Part shown: piece after piece, positions 40,837 through 49,296 of the stretch
Layout of the letters: the number at the start of each line of letters is the position of its first letter
Numbering within the stretch: the stretch's first letter is position 1
Assembly (NCBI RefSeq): GCF_000876655.1
Contig: NZ_JYCN01000019.1
Span: 1 to 64,000 of the forward strand
Direction: 5' to 3'
Source of the DNA: Arthrobacter sp. SPG23
GTDB lineage: Bacteria; Actinomycetota; Actinomycetes; Actinomycetales; Micrococcaceae
DNA: 64,000 nt
Position numbers and translations under genes: made by a program
Notes under the pieces: model-generated
What the model saw: the letters and a program-made list of their open reading frames with translations, nothing else
Databases searched by the model: none
What the model was told of the DNA's origin: nothing

Positions 40837-41865
40837 TTAGCGCACCACGGATGGCGACCAGGCGTGTTCTATGAACAGGGACGCCCGGGCGGAGGGGTCA
40901 GCCCTGATTTGCCAGATGTCGCTATCGCCCTCGGCGCCGTCGCGGGGCACTCCGTAGAGCAGTATCCCGTCGTCGAGCCATTCGATCTGGTCGTCAATGC
41001 TGCGTGCCTCCGCCAAAACTGTTTCGTTTCCGCTGGCCAGGTCCAGGATGGCGATCTTCCAATGGGCCGCCACGGGAGTGCCGATGTTCATCTTGTAGGC
41101 CACGCGGGTACCGTCGGGCGACACGGAAGGACATTCGACACCGTCGTGGATTGCCGTAAGCGTCTTGGCCGAGATGCTCCCCTTGACCAGCCAAATGCGC
41201 CCTGACGACGCCGCCGTGGCATAGAACACGTCCGCATCCCCGAGGACGAATGTCACGCCCCAGATGTTCCGGTCGGCCGCCGTGACGTGCGCTCCGTTGA
41301 CGATGAGGGCGAACGCCTCCAGGTTGCCGGTGCCGGCGCCTCCGTCAGTCCGGCTGATGGACGTTTCCGTCGAAAAACCCGAAGCGCCGTAGGAGTGGCC
41401 GGTAACAAACACCGTTGTGGACACCAGCGAGCCGTCAGCACTCATCCGTGTTCGGCTGGGCATCCCCGGCAGGGCCCAACGGCTGTTCGGTTGCCACTCC
41501 CGGTTCAGCAGCACCGCCTCAAAGTTGGTAACGAGGCCCCGGTTAGTTTTCAGGCAGACGACATTCCGGGAGGTGCCATAGACCCGGTCGCAGGCCTCGG
41601 AGGCCAGCAACCGCTGCCCGGCCGGTTCCTCCAGCGGGACAGTCCCGGCCATGCCGTACCCCTGCCCCGGTGCCGTATTCCGGAACAGGACAAAAGGGGC
41701 CGCGGGCAGGGCGCGCCCGGAGGCCACGCTGACGGCGGACGCTGCCGAGCGGCTGTCCTGGAAGCGCTGGAAAGCGATAGCGGCATAGGAACCGGCCCCT
41801 GCAAGGACCACCACGGTGATCACCAACAGAATGATCCAGTGCTTCCTGCCACTCACGGGGCTCAA
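40837..41865 (-). CDS. Membrane-anchored TolB/PD40-like beta-propeller protein
   Basis: 342 residues. One N-terminal membrane helix (about 9-32) puts the rest outside. Propeller-blade signatures are seen: CPSVSPDGTRVAYKMN and WKIAILDLASGNETVL, then IEWLDDGILLYGVP and DIWQIRADPSARASLFIEHAWSPS. Such propellers usually bind ligands or partner proteins. It overlaps the MFS gene by 4 nt (ATGA) and is the last gene of the three-gene operon convergent with the large exported protein. The pairing suggests a joint extracytoplasmic job. Exact family not certain. Confidence 0.75.
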   Translation of the reverse strand: MSPVSGRKHWIILLVITVVVLAGAGSYAAIAFQRFQDSRSAASAVSVASGRALPAAPFVLFRNTAPGQGYGMAGTVPLEEPAGQRLLASEACDRVYGTSRNVVCLKTNRGLVTNFEAVLLNREWQPNSRWALPGMPSRTRMSADGSLVSTTVFVTGHSYGASGFSTETSISRTDGGAGTGNLEAFALIVNGAHVTAADRNIWGVTFVLGDADVFYATAASSGRIWLVKGSISAKTLTAIHDGVECPSVSPDGTRVAYKMNIGTPVAAHWKIAILDLASGNETVLAEARSIDDQIEWLDDGILLYGVPRDGAEGDSDIWQIRADPSARASLFIEHAWSPSVVR

Positions 41866-43151
41866 GCTTCATGCCTTTGACGCATTCCCGCCCGCAGGAT
41901 CAGCAAGGCGGCCGGTACGGCGACGGCGAGGCACCCGCCTACTACCACCATCGCCGTGGAAGGACCGAGCGTGAACCACAGGACGCCGAAACCGGCCGAA
42001 GCAGCCATGCGGCTCAGGGCAACAACGGTCTGGGCTGCGCCGATGCCCGTGGCCAGCTTCTCCGGCGGCGTGAGCTGGCTTGCGAGGGCGGCGAGCACAC
42101 CATCGGTGGCGGCATAGAAGGCCCCGAGCAGGACGAGGCACGCCAGCGTGGCACCGAATCCGCCAAGCGGTGCGGCGGCGAGGAGATAGCACAGCAGGAG
42201 GGCTACATGCCCCGCCACGAAGACTTTCGCTTTTCCCCAACGGTCCGCCAGCCTGCCCAGCGGGATTGCGAGAATGAGGAATATGACGTTCGTGCCCACA
42301 TACAGCAGCGGGAACCACTGCACCGCAAAGGAGTCCCGGTCCTGCAGGACCAGGTAGATAAATCCATCGCCCACGGTCAGCAATCCGAGAAGCCCCGCAG
42401 CGAGGAGCAGCCTGCCAAGTCCGGGCTCCTTCAGCAGGCTCCAGCGAAAGACGAAGACCTGACCGGGGCGCCGTCCAGGCGCCGGTCCTGCCGGGGTTCC
42501 AGTCTTAAGGTTGGGCACCAGCAATGCGAGCGCGGCGACGCCGATCACCGCGAAGGCAAGGGAGACCACAAAGAGCGTGCTGTAGCCGTTGGGGATCAGC
42601 ATGAGAATGAAGAACGCCAGCAACGGGCCGCCTGCAGCACCGATGTTGTCCAGCATCCGGTGTACGCCAAAGTGGCGCGCCAGGTACTCGGGCTGGGCGG
42701 ACACCGTAATGAGCGCGTCCCGCGGTGCTGTGCGGATGCCCTTACCGATCCGATCACCGGTGACGATGGCCGTCAGCGCCCAGAAGCCACCGGCGAAAAG
42801 GAAACCGACCCTGGCCACCATGGACAGCCCGTAGCCTGCGAGTGCAATGCGTTTCGGATGTCCGCTCCGGTCCGCTGCCCATCCCGCGGCGATCCTGACG
42901 ATGGCGCTGGCGCCCTGGTTGATTCCGTCAAGTATCCCGAAGGCAATAGCGGAAAGGCCGAGGAATCCGGTGATGTACAGGGGAAGGACTGCCGATACCG
43001 ATTCGGAGGAGACATCGGTGAACATGCTGACAATTCCCAACCAGAGGATGACCGGCGACAGGCGGAAAGCACGCCGGCGCGCTGCGGGGTCGCTCACTGC
43101 CGGATGGGCGTCCTTCTTGCCGCCGTTCCGGTCCGAGACGGAGATGTACAT
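41862..43151 (-). CDS. MFS transporter of the accessory block
   Basis: 429 residues, 12 membrane segments after a 30-residue basic tail. Motif A-like region GWAADRSGHPKRIALAGYGL and second-repeat GRLADRWGKAKVFVAGH are present. N-terminal motif SMFTDVSSESVSAVLPLYITGFLGLS is distinctive of an actinobacterial/proteobacterial MFS subgroup of unknown substrate. Lies 5 bp after the exported linker protein gene and overlaps the propeller gene by 4 nt, so the three are translated together. Confidence 0.88.
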   Translation of the reverse strand: MYISVSDRNGGKKDAHPAVSDPAARRRAFRLSPVILWLGIVSMFTDVSSESVSAVLPLYITGFLGLSAIAFGILDGINQGASAIVRIAAGWAADRSGHPKRIALAGYGLSMVARVGFLFAGGFWALTAIVTGDRIGKGIRTAPRDALITVSAQPEYLARHFGVHRMLDNIGAAGGPLLAFFILMLIPNGYSTLFVVSLAFAVIGVAALALLVPNLKTGTPAGPAPGRRPGQVFVFRWSLLKEPGLGRLLLAAGLLGLLTVGDGFIYLVLQDRDSFAVQWFPLLYVGTNVIFLILAIPLGRLADRWGKAKVFVAGHVALLLCYLLAAAPLGGFGATLACLVLLGAFYAATDGVLAALASQLTPPEKLATGIGAAQTVVALSRMAASAGFGVLWFTLGPSTAMVVVGGCLAVAVPAALLILRAGMRQRHEA

Positions 43152-43156
43152 GCCCG

Positions 43157-43873
43157 TTACCCCGCCGTCGTGTGAAGGTTGCCGAGCAACATAAACCGGG
43201 TACTGCCTGTACCGGTGGTTGACGTGGTCAGCGTCACTGAATCGGCGCCCCTGACGAAACGTACCGATCGCTGCCCGTCCGCGGCGGGGGCCGGCTCGGA
43301 CCAGAAGTTAAGTCCGGCGAGCTTCTGCTGAAAGTGCCCCACGACTGAGTCCTGGCTGGACGCCGAGATGGCATCCGCCGTCACTTGGAGGACGGTATCC
43401 GCGGCAGATACTCCTGTGGAGACCACTACGCTTCCGTCAGGGAACGGCAGCGCGGTTTCGGGGAACCCGGCGACGATTTTTCCCTGGGCGGAAGCCGTGG
43501 GCGGCAGCGGCGCGCTGACCAGTGCCACTGGCGGGGATGGCAACGGAAGCCCTGTCGGGGCTGCTGCTACAGGGGGAAGCACCTCCCACTGTCCGGACGC
43601 AGGCGCGCCGCTTCCCGTTGGTCCCTGGGATCCGGGCGACGTCCCGTTCGCTCCCCCTGCCTCTGTTCCCAGTCCGGCGGACGTCCCCTCCCCAGCAGGC
43701 GCGACCCCTGGTGGCAGGGTGCCGCCCGGTCCGGAAGACGAGCCGGGGACGTTGTCTGGCGGCGCGGCCGCGCGAATATCCGCGGCTCCGGCCAGCTGAT
43801 CGAACACAACGGCAGCGCCCCCGAGCGCTGCCGCGATACTCACCCCCACGATGACAAGCCTCTTCGCTATCAT
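43157..43873 (-). CDS. Exported linker-rich protein of unknown function
   Basis: 238 residues. N-terminal hydrophobic segment (about 5-28) is a signal peptide or anchor; residues about 35-125 are Pro/Gly/Ser/Thr-rich and disordered; a small C-terminal domain (about 130-235, FVRGADSVTLTTSTTGTGSTRFMLLG at its end) is conserved-looking. I do not recognise it. First gene of the operon; the palindrome 43925-43940 lies in its promoter region. Its exported nature matches the other block members. Confidence 0.7.
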   Translation of the reverse strand: MIAKRLVIVGVSIAAALGGAAVVFDQLAGAADIRAAAPPDNVPGSSSGPGGTLPPGVAPAGEGTSAGLGTEAGGANGTSPGSQGPTGSGAPASGQWEVLPPVAAAPTGLPLPSPPVALVSAPLPPTASAQGKIVAGFPETALPFPDGSVVVSTGVSAADTVLQVTADAISASSQDSVVGHFQQKLAGLNFWSEPAPAADGQRSVRFVRGADSVTLTTSTTGTGSTRFMLLGNLHTTAG

Positions 43874-43924
43874 TGGGCCCCCGCCTCCCGTTCAGGCGTT
43901 GTAGACCAACGCGCCTGCGATTCC

Positions 43925-43940
43925 GGCAGCCTAGGCTGCC
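43925..43940 (-). promoter_or_regulatory. Perfect 16-bp palindrome before the accessory operon
   Basis: GGCAGCCTAGGCTGCC is fully self-complementary and contains TAGGCT, a possible -10, with TGTCAG 18 bp upstream on the minus strand. It lies 52 bp before the ATG at 43873. A dimeric regulator could bind here. Confidence 0.5.
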
Positions 43941-44005
43941 TTGGGCACAGTCTGACACCGGAAAAGACAGCATCGATAGAGTGGCGATACCTGCTTTTCC
44001 CTTGC

Positions 44006-44983
44006 TTACCACCGGCCGTTGCGGGGGCGCGGCTGGCAGACGGGGCAGGTATAGGACGACCTGTTCATGAATTGTTCGCGCTTCATGAGGCTTACGATGC
44101 CTGCATCGGCGCAGCGTTTGCACTGCTGGTTTTCCCTGCCGTACGCATTGAGTGACCGGTCAAAGTACCCGGAGGCGCCGTTGACGTTGACGTAGAGGGA
44201 GTCGAAGCTCGTCCCGCCGGCGGCGAGGGCGTCCAGCATGACCTCCCGTGCGGCGTCGAGGACCCGCAGCGCATCGGCGCGGCGGAGCGTGTCGGTGGGC
44301 CGGGCGTAATGGAGGCGCGCCCGCCAGAGTGCCTCGTCCGCGTAGATGTTGCCGATCCCGGAAACGAGCCCCTGGTCCAGGAGCGCCCGCTTAAGCCCGG
44401 TCTTCCGGGTGCGCAGCCGTCGGTAAAAGGAATCGAAGGAAAAATGCGGGTCCAGGGGATCCCGGGCGATGTGGGAGGCTTCCTCGGCAATGAACGGCGC
44501 CGGGGTCTCCCCCAGGCCCCCGGGTCCGCCGTCGGCCGTCGGCACCAGCGTCGTGACGAACAGACCGCCGAAGATGCGTTGGTCCACGAACCTGAGCTGT
44601 TCCGGCATGCCGTCGGCGGGGCTCAGGCGCAGGCGGACTTTCAGGTGCTTCTCGTCCGGCACATCGGAGTCCTGCATCAGCAGCTGGCCGCTCATTCCCA
44701 GATGGGCCATGAGGGCCACTCGCGGCCGGGACGGGCGCGCCGCCGGACCGTCCCCAGGACCTGGCTCGTCCGCCGTTTCCGCCAGGGGGAGCCAGAGGAA
44801 CTTTCCTCGGCGCACCACGTCCAGGACCCGGGCGCCCTCGAGGTTGCCGGCAAAGTCCTCGGCGCCGAGCAGGTGCCGGCGGATGGAACGCGGGTCCATG
44901 ACGTCGACGGATGTGATTGTCCTGCCGCGGACCCAGCTCACCAGGCCGCGGCGGACAACTTCGACTTCCGGCAGTTCGGGCAC
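44006..44983 (-). CDS. mutM: Formamidopyrimidine-DNA glycosylase
   Basis: Removes 8-oxoguanine and FapyG. 325 residues, long through internal insertions with low-complexity stretches. Pro2 and Glu3 (MPELPEVE) are the nucleophile and acid; a C-terminal zinc finger ([13 protein letters not shown]... CPVC) has four Cys and the conserved Arg in MNRSSY. It follows rnc by 7 bp in the rpmF-rnc-mutM set. smc, normally next, is displaced by the accessory block. Confidence 0.95.
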   Translation of the reverse strand: MPELPEVEVVRRGLVSWVRGRTITSVDVMDPRSIRRHLLGAEDFAGNLEGARVLDVVRRGKFLWLPLAETADEPGPGDGPAARPSRPRVALMAHLGMSGQLLMQDSDVPDEKHLKVRLRLSPADGMPEQLRFVDQRIFGGLFVTTLVPTADGGPGGLGETPAPFIAEEASHIARDPLDPHFSFDSFYRRLRTRKTGLKRALLDQGLVSGIGNIYADEALWRARLHYARPTDTLRRADALRVLDAAREVMLDALAAGGTSFDSLYVNVNGASGYFDRSLNAYGRENQQCKRCADAGIVSLMKREQFMNRSSYTCPVCQPRPRNGRW

Positions 44984-44990
44984 GGACTAC

Positions 44991-45713
44991 CTAAAGTCCG
45001 GCTTCGGAGTCCGCCGGCTGGTTCGGCGCGGCGCCTACGGACAGTTTCCGCCAGGCGTCAGCGGCAGCTTCCTGCTCGGCTTCCTTCTTGGAGCGTCCGG
45101 CGCCCTGCCCGTAATCGGTCCCGCCGATCCGGAGCACGGCAACAAACGTACGCGCGTGGTCCGGGCCGGAGCCCTCCACGGCGTAGTAGATGCTGCCCAG
45201 CTGACGGCTGGCCGCCAACTCCTGGATGCTGGTTTTCCAGTCGGTGCCCGCACCAAGGGCGGCTGCGTCCTGGAGCAGCGGACCGATCAGACGCATGACC
45301 AGTTGGCGCGCCGTCTCGATGTCGTTGGACACGTAGGTGGCGCCAATGAGGGCTTCCATGGTGTCGGCGAGGATGGACGCCTTGTTCTTGCCGTCGGTGA
45401 GCTTTTCGCCCTGTCCGAGGTAGATGTACTCGCCAATGCCAAGGCTGCGGCCGATTCCGGCGAGTGCCCGGGTGCTTACCACCGCTGAACGCCGCTTCGC
45501 AAGGTCGCCCTCAGGCAGTTCAGGGTTGTCGCGGTAGAGTGCATCCGTTACGGAAAAACCCAGGATGGAATCGCCCAGGAACTCAAGGCGCTCGTTGGTG
45601 GGTATGCCGCCGTTTTCGTAGGCATACGAACGATGTGTCAGAGCAAGACGAAGCGTCCCGGCATCAATAGAGACACCGAGACGCTTCAAAAGCTCTTCAG
45701 TTGAAGACGTCAT
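44991..45713 (-). CDS. rnc: Ribonuclease III
   Basis: Double-strand-specific endonuclease for rRNA precursors and structured mRNAs. 240 residues. Catalytic signature [10 protein letters not shown] at 42-51 is intact (the Glu/Asp metal ligands), followed by a second acidic site ([11 protein letters not shown]) and a C-terminal dsRNA-binding domain (about 160-225). No Shine-Dalgarno is obvious. Lies between rpmF and mutM. Confidence 0.96.
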   Translation of the reverse strand: MTSSTEELLKRLGVSIDAGTLRLALTHRSYAYENGGIPTNERLEFLGDSILGFSVTDALYRDNPELPEGDLAKRRSAVVSTRALAGIGRSLGIGEYIYLGQGEKLTDGKNKASILADTMEALIGATYVSNDIETARQLVMRLIGPLLQDAAALGAGTDWKTSIQELAASRQLGSIYYAVEGSGPDHARTFVAVLRIGGTDYGQGAGRSKKEAEQEAAADAWRKLSVGAAPNQPADSEAGL

Positions 45714-45731
45714 GGTCAGCCAGTGGGCCGA

Positions 45732-45935
45732 TTAGACGTCCGCGACCTTGCGGCCCTTGTACTCAAGGAACAGCGCAGTGCCAGCCGAGTCGGTAACGAC
45801 CTTTGCCTGGTGCGGCAGGCTGTACGTAACCTGGCCGTTCTCAACGGTCTTCACCAGGTGGGGGGCGGTTGCCTTCCACTGGGAGCGGCGGGCGCGGGTA
45901 TTCGAGCGAGACATTTTCCGCTTCGGGACAGCCAC
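45732..45935 (-). CDS. rpmF: 50S ribosomal protein L32
   Basis: 67 residues, begins [20 protein letters not shown] as L32 does. No C-x2-C zinc pair, so it is a zinc-independent form. GTG start at 45935, 36 bp after the DUF177 stop; the classic actinobacterial DUF177-rpmF pairing. Confidence 0.96.
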   Translation of the reverse strand: MAVPKRKMSRSNTRARRSQWKATAPHLVKTVENGQVTYSLPHQAKVVTDSAGTALFLEYKGRKVADV

Positions 45936-45971
45936 GGCTAACTCATTTCTCTCTAGAAAAACACTTACAAA

Positions 45972-46520
45972 TCAATTTTGCCGGTCAGGCTTAGCCAAGT
46001 CAGCTAGGGCAGCCCAGCGAGGATCTACGACCTCGTGGTGATGCCCCGGCTCGTCTTCCAGGCGTACTCCGCATTCGGAGCAAAGGCCCTGGCAGTCTTC
46101 CCGGCACACCGGCTGGAACGGCAGCATGGTTACAACTGCGTCCCGCAACACCGGCTCAAGATCGATTACATCGTGCTCGATTCGATATTGCTCTTCTTCG
46201 TCTTCTTCGGCGGAGAACTGGGCGTCCTCGTAGAAGAAAAGTTCTTGCACATCGACCTCGAGGTCATACGCAAGGGGATCCAGGCATCGGCCGCACTCGC
46301 CGGTTACTTCGACGTGAACGGTTCCTGATACCAGAATTCCTTCGTGTACGGCCTCCAGCCGCAGATCCAGCTCGACATCCGAGCCTTCCTGCACGCCAAT
46401 GAGTGCCACACCAAGCTCGCCTGGTGCGGGTACATGTTCCTTCAGCGTCCGCATGCTCCCCGGGCTGCGCCCGAGGTCCTTGACGTCGAACGCCAAGGGC
46501 GAACTAGCATCTCGTTTAAT
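45972..46520 (-). CDS. DUF177 (YceD) family protein
   Basis: 182 residues from the start I favour. YceD homologues act in rRNA maturation and are paired with rpmF. Seen: the core FDVKDLGRSPGSMR, the C-x2-C pair in VTGECGRCLDPL, an acidic region (about 110-130) and a C-terminal Cys cluster CREDCQGLCSECG. The best ribosome site (AGGAG, 46530-46526) is followed after 5 nt by ATT (46520-46518), giving IKRDASSPLAFD, which resembles the Streptomyces N-terminus. The nearest ordinary start is TTG at 46496, 29 nt from that site. I therefore propose an ATT start; TTG 46496 is the fallback. Confidence 0.88.
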   Translation of the reverse strand: MKRDASSPLAFDVKDLGRSPGSMRTLKEHVPAPGELGVALIGVQEGSDVELDLRLEAVHEGILVSGTVHVEVTGECGRCLDPLAYDLEVDVQELFFYEDAQFSAEEDEEEQYRIEHDVIDLEPVLRDAVVTMLPFQPVCREDCQGLCSECGVRLEDEPGHHHEVVDPRWAALADLAKPDRQN

Positions 46521-46553
46521 GAGAACTCCTGTTGAACATATGACCGACGTACT

Positions 46554-46583
46554 ATCTTAGCCTGATCTGCCGGGCGGACTCAA
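46554..46583 (-). promoter_or_regulatory. Promoter of the DUF177-rpmF-rnc-mutM operon
   Basis: On the minus strand -35 TTGAGT (46583-46578), 18-bp spacer, -10 TAAGAT (46559-46554). It lies 34 bp upstream of the proposed ATT start and is the only good sigma-A pair in the 151-bp coaD-DUF177 gap. Confidence 0.6.
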
Positions 46584-46671
46584 ACCGGCTGAATGCCACA
46601 CAGTTGAGCACCGCGGGACGGACAGGGATTGGGCCGCAAAACCGGCAGGGGCCGTTGCGTACCGATCAAGC

Positions 46672-47172
46672 CTACCCTCTGCCGGGCTGATCCGAGGACG
46701 GCTCGCCCGCCAGCAGGCGTTTCAACACCGATCGCGGCACGTAGTCGGACACATTTCCGCCCAGCGAAAAGACTTCCTTGATCAGCGTGGACGACAAGTG
46801 GAGGTAGTGGCCTTCAGTGGGAAGGAAGACCGTTTCCACGCCGCTGAGCTGACGGTTCATGGTGGCCATCGGGAGCTCGTAGTCAAAGTCCGAGGACGAG
46901 CGCAGACCCTTCACAATGGCGGACACGCCCCGCTGCCTGCAGTATTCCGCCAGCAGACCCTCACCCACCGGTTCCACCACTATGCCGCGCAGGGACGCGA
47001 GGGTCTCGCGGGCCATGTCGATCCGTTCTTCCAGTGAGAAGCGGTACTTCTTGGCGTAGTTGGTGGACACCGCCACAATGACTTCGTCAAAGAGCCCTGC
47101 GGCCCGGGCGATGACTTCCAGGTGGCCATTGTGGATCGGGTCGAAGGAGCCTGGGCATACGGCGCGTCTCAT
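46672..47172 (-). CDS. coaD: Phosphopantetheine adenylyltransferase
   Basis: Penultimate step of coenzyme A synthesis. 166 residues. Nucleotide-binding HNGH at 14-17 (CPGSFDPIHNGHLEV), the substrate loop STNYAKKYRFSLEER and the C-terminal TEGHYLHLSSTLIKEV are conserved. Leaderless start: TAGGTT lies exactly 6 nt before ATG 47172 with no Shine-Dalgarno. Divergent from the SDR gene with only 43 bp between starts. CoA links it to fab, leu and acyltransferase genes nearby. Confidence 0.96.
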   Translation of the reverse strand: MRRAVCPGSFDPIHNGHLEVIARAAGLFDEVIVAVSTNYAKKYRFSLEERIDMARETLASLRGIVVEPVGEGLLAEYCRQRGVSAIVKGLRSSSDFDYELPMATMNRQLSGVETVFLPTEGHYLHLSSTLIKEVFSLGGNVSDYVPRSVLKRLLAGEPSSDQPGRG

Positions 47173-47178
47173 GTTCCG

Positions 47179-47209
47179 AACCTACCGCATCGCCCCGGCG
47201 GGATAACAT
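47179..47209. promoter_or_regulatory. Divergent leaderless promoters for coaD and the SDR gene
   Basis: Minus strand: TAGGTT (47184-47179) ends 6 nt before the coaD ATG. Plus strand: TAACAT (47204-47209) ends 6 nt before the SDR ATG. The two -10 elements are 19 bp apart in a 43-bp gap, so the promoters must share DNA. Confidence 0.6.
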
Positions 47210-47215
47210 GACTGG

Positions 47216-48091
47216 ATGCCCGAGTCGAACATTCCCTTCACCGTTGCAGGGGGCGTGGTCCTTGTTACCGGCGCAGCCATGGGCATGGGCCGGCTGCACG
47301 CACTCCGTGCCGCCGGGGAAGGCGCCGCCGTCGTCATCCTGTGGGATCTGGACCGCGGCGGACTGGAAAACGTCGCCCGCGAAGTCACTGAGCTGGGCGC
47401 CCGCGCCGTGGCCCGCCAGGTGGATCTTGCGGACCGGTCGGCCATCGCCGAGGCCGCGCAGGAGTGCAGGGCGGAAGGCACACTGACTCTGCTCATTAAC
47501 AACGCGGGGATCGTGCGCGGCGCACTCTTTTGGGACCACCGGCCCGGCCCGGACATCGCACTGACGATGGACGTCAACGCGCTGGCACCGATGTACGTCA
47601 CGCTCGCCTTCCTCCCGGACATGATGGCCGACGGCGGGCGCCCCCGCCGGATCCTGAACATCGCCTCCGCTGCCGGCACGGTGTCAAACCCCCGGATGAG
47701 CGTCTACGCGGCATCCAAGTGGGCCGTGGTTGGATGGAGCGACTCACTGCGGATCGAACTGGAGCAGGAAGGCTACCGGCATCTGCGGGTCACAACCTTC
47801 TGCCCGAGCTACATCTCCACCGGAATGTTCGCTGGCGCCCGCGGTCCCCTGCTCACACCGCTCATGGCTCCCGATGACGCCGTCCACCGGGCATGGCGGG
47901 CCATGGCCGCGGGCCGCCCGCTCCTGATTGCGCCGGCTACGGCCAATCTCGGCAAGGTCCTGCGGGGGATCCTCCCTGTCCGCGCATGGGACCTCATCGG
48001 CGGGCGGCTCTTCGGGATCTACGCCGGCATGGAAAAATTCACCGGGCGGGCAGAGGACGCCCCATCCAACGGACAGGCAGGCAAGCAGTGA
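47216..48091 (+). CDS. Short-chain dehydrogenase/reductase
   Basis: 291 residues, classical SDR. Cofactor loop TGAAMGMG at 18-25 and NNAG at 95-98; catalytic Ser151, Tyr164 and Lys168 (YAASK). The Asp at the end of strand 2 (LWDLDRGG) favours NAD(H). C-terminal extension of about 30 residues. Substrate unknown; sequence is akin to steroid/long-chain alcohol SDRs. First gene of a three-gene operon; overlaps the aminotransferase gene by 4 nt (GTGA). Confidence 0.9.
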   Translation: MPESNIPFTVAGGVVLVTGAAMGMGRLHALRAAGEGAAVVILWDLDRGGLENVAREVTELGARAVARQVDLADRSAIAEAAQECRAEGTLTLLINNAGIVRGALFWDHRPGPDIALTMDVNALAPMYVTLAFLPDMMADGGRPRRILNIASAAGTVSNPRMSVYAASKWAVVGWSDSLRIELEQEGYRHLRVTTFCPSYISTGMFAGARGPLLTPLMAPDDAVHRAWRAMAAGRPLLIAPATANLGKVLRGILPVRAWDLIGGRLFGIYAGMEKFTGRAEDAPSNGQAGKQ

Positions 48092-49296
48092 GTACAACAG
48101 TTCCGGCACCGTGGCAGCGGGCAGCGTCCGGCGCCAACCTGCTGGCAGCCAACGGCACCCTCGGGGTCACCATCTTCGAGGAAATGACAACCCTCGCGGT
48201 CCGGACCGGCGCCATCAACCTTGGCCAGGGCTTCCCGGACGAGGACGGCCCCGCGGAAATCAAGGCGGCCGCCCAGGCGGCGATCGCCTCCGGCGCCAAT
48301 CAATACGCACCCGGCAAGGGAATCCTTCCCCTGAGGGAGGCCATATCGGCGCACCAGCAACGGTTCTACGGGCTTACGCCGGATCCGGAGACGGAGGTCA
48401 TCGTCACCACCGGCGCCACCGAGGCCATCGCGGCGTCGTTGCTGGCGCTCGTGGAGCATGGTGACGAAGTGCTCACCTTCGAACCGTTCTACGACTCCTA
48501 CGGCGCCATGATCGGGCTGGCCGGAGCCACACACGTAACGGCTCCGCTTATCGCCCCGGACTTCATGCCGGACATGGCCGCCCTGGAAGCAGCCTTCAGC
48601 AGCCGCACCAAAGTGGTGCTCATCAATAATCCGCACAACCCCACCGGCGCGGTCTTTCCGCGTGAGGTGCTTCAGCGCGTCGTCGAACTTGCCGCAAAAC
48701 ACGACGCCGTGATCATCACCGATGAGGTGTATGAGCACTTGACGTTCGGAGAGCCGCACATCCCGGTGGCAACGCTGCCCGGCGCGGCAGTCAGGACTGT
48801 GACCATCTCCTCCGCGGGCAAGACGTTCTCCTTCACCGGCTGGAAGATCGGCTGGCTCAGCGGACCTGAACACCTCGTGTCTGCCATCCGGACAGTGAAG
48901 CAGTTCCTGAGCTACAGCTCCGGCACGCCGTTCCAGGGCGCCATCGCCGTGGGGCTCGCCCTGCCCGACGACTTCTACACCGGAATCTCCGAGACCCTCC
49001 GGCGCAAGCGGGACATCCTCAGCGACGGGCTGAAGGCCGCCGGCCTGGACGTGTTCACTCCGCAGGGAACCTACTTCGTAAATGTGGACACGGCGCCCCT
49101 GGGCATCTCCGACTCCGTGGACCTCGCCCGGAGGCTTCCGGACCTGGTGGGGGTCGCCGCCATCCCGGTGCCCGTCTTCTGCCATCCCGCGGGCGCCGAA
49201 CGGACCCGCAGCCTGCTCCGCTTCGCCTTCTGCAAAAAGACGGAGGTCCTCGAAGAGGCCGCATCCCGGCTGGCCACCCTCCGGGAAAGGCTGTGA
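48088..49296 (+). CDS. PLP-dependent aminotransferase, class I/II (DapC/kynurenine aminotransferase-like)
   Basis: 402 residues, fold type I. The PLP lysine is Lys245 in SSAGKTFSFTGWKIGW; NNPHNPTGAVF and ITDEVYEHLTFGE supply the cofactor Asn and Asp/Tyr. The closest family picture is the actinobacterial DapC-like group (GQGFPDEDGP, YDSYGAMIGLAGA), but substrate cannot be fixed. GTG start overlaps the SDR stop; the next gene starts within its own stop (GTGA again). Confidence 0.92.
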   Translation: MSTTVPAPWQRAASGANLLAANGTLGVTIFEEMTTLAVRTGAINLGQGFPDEDGPAEIKAAAQAAIASGANQYAPGKGILPLREAISAHQQRFYGLTPDPETEVIVTTGATEAIAASLLALVEHGDEVLTFEPFYDSYGAMIGLAGATHVTAPLIAPDFMPDMAALEAAFSSRTKVVLINNPHNPTGAVFPREVLQRVVELAAKHDAVIITDEVYEHLTFGEPHIPVATLPGAAVRTVTISSAGKTFSFTGWKIGWLSGPEHLVSAIRTVKQFLSYSSGTPFQGAIAVGLALPDDFYTGISETLRRKRDILSDGLKAAGLDVFTPQGTYFVNVDTAPLGISDSVDLARRLPDLVGVAAIPVPVFCHPAGAERTRSLLRFAFCKKTEVLEEAASRLATLRERL

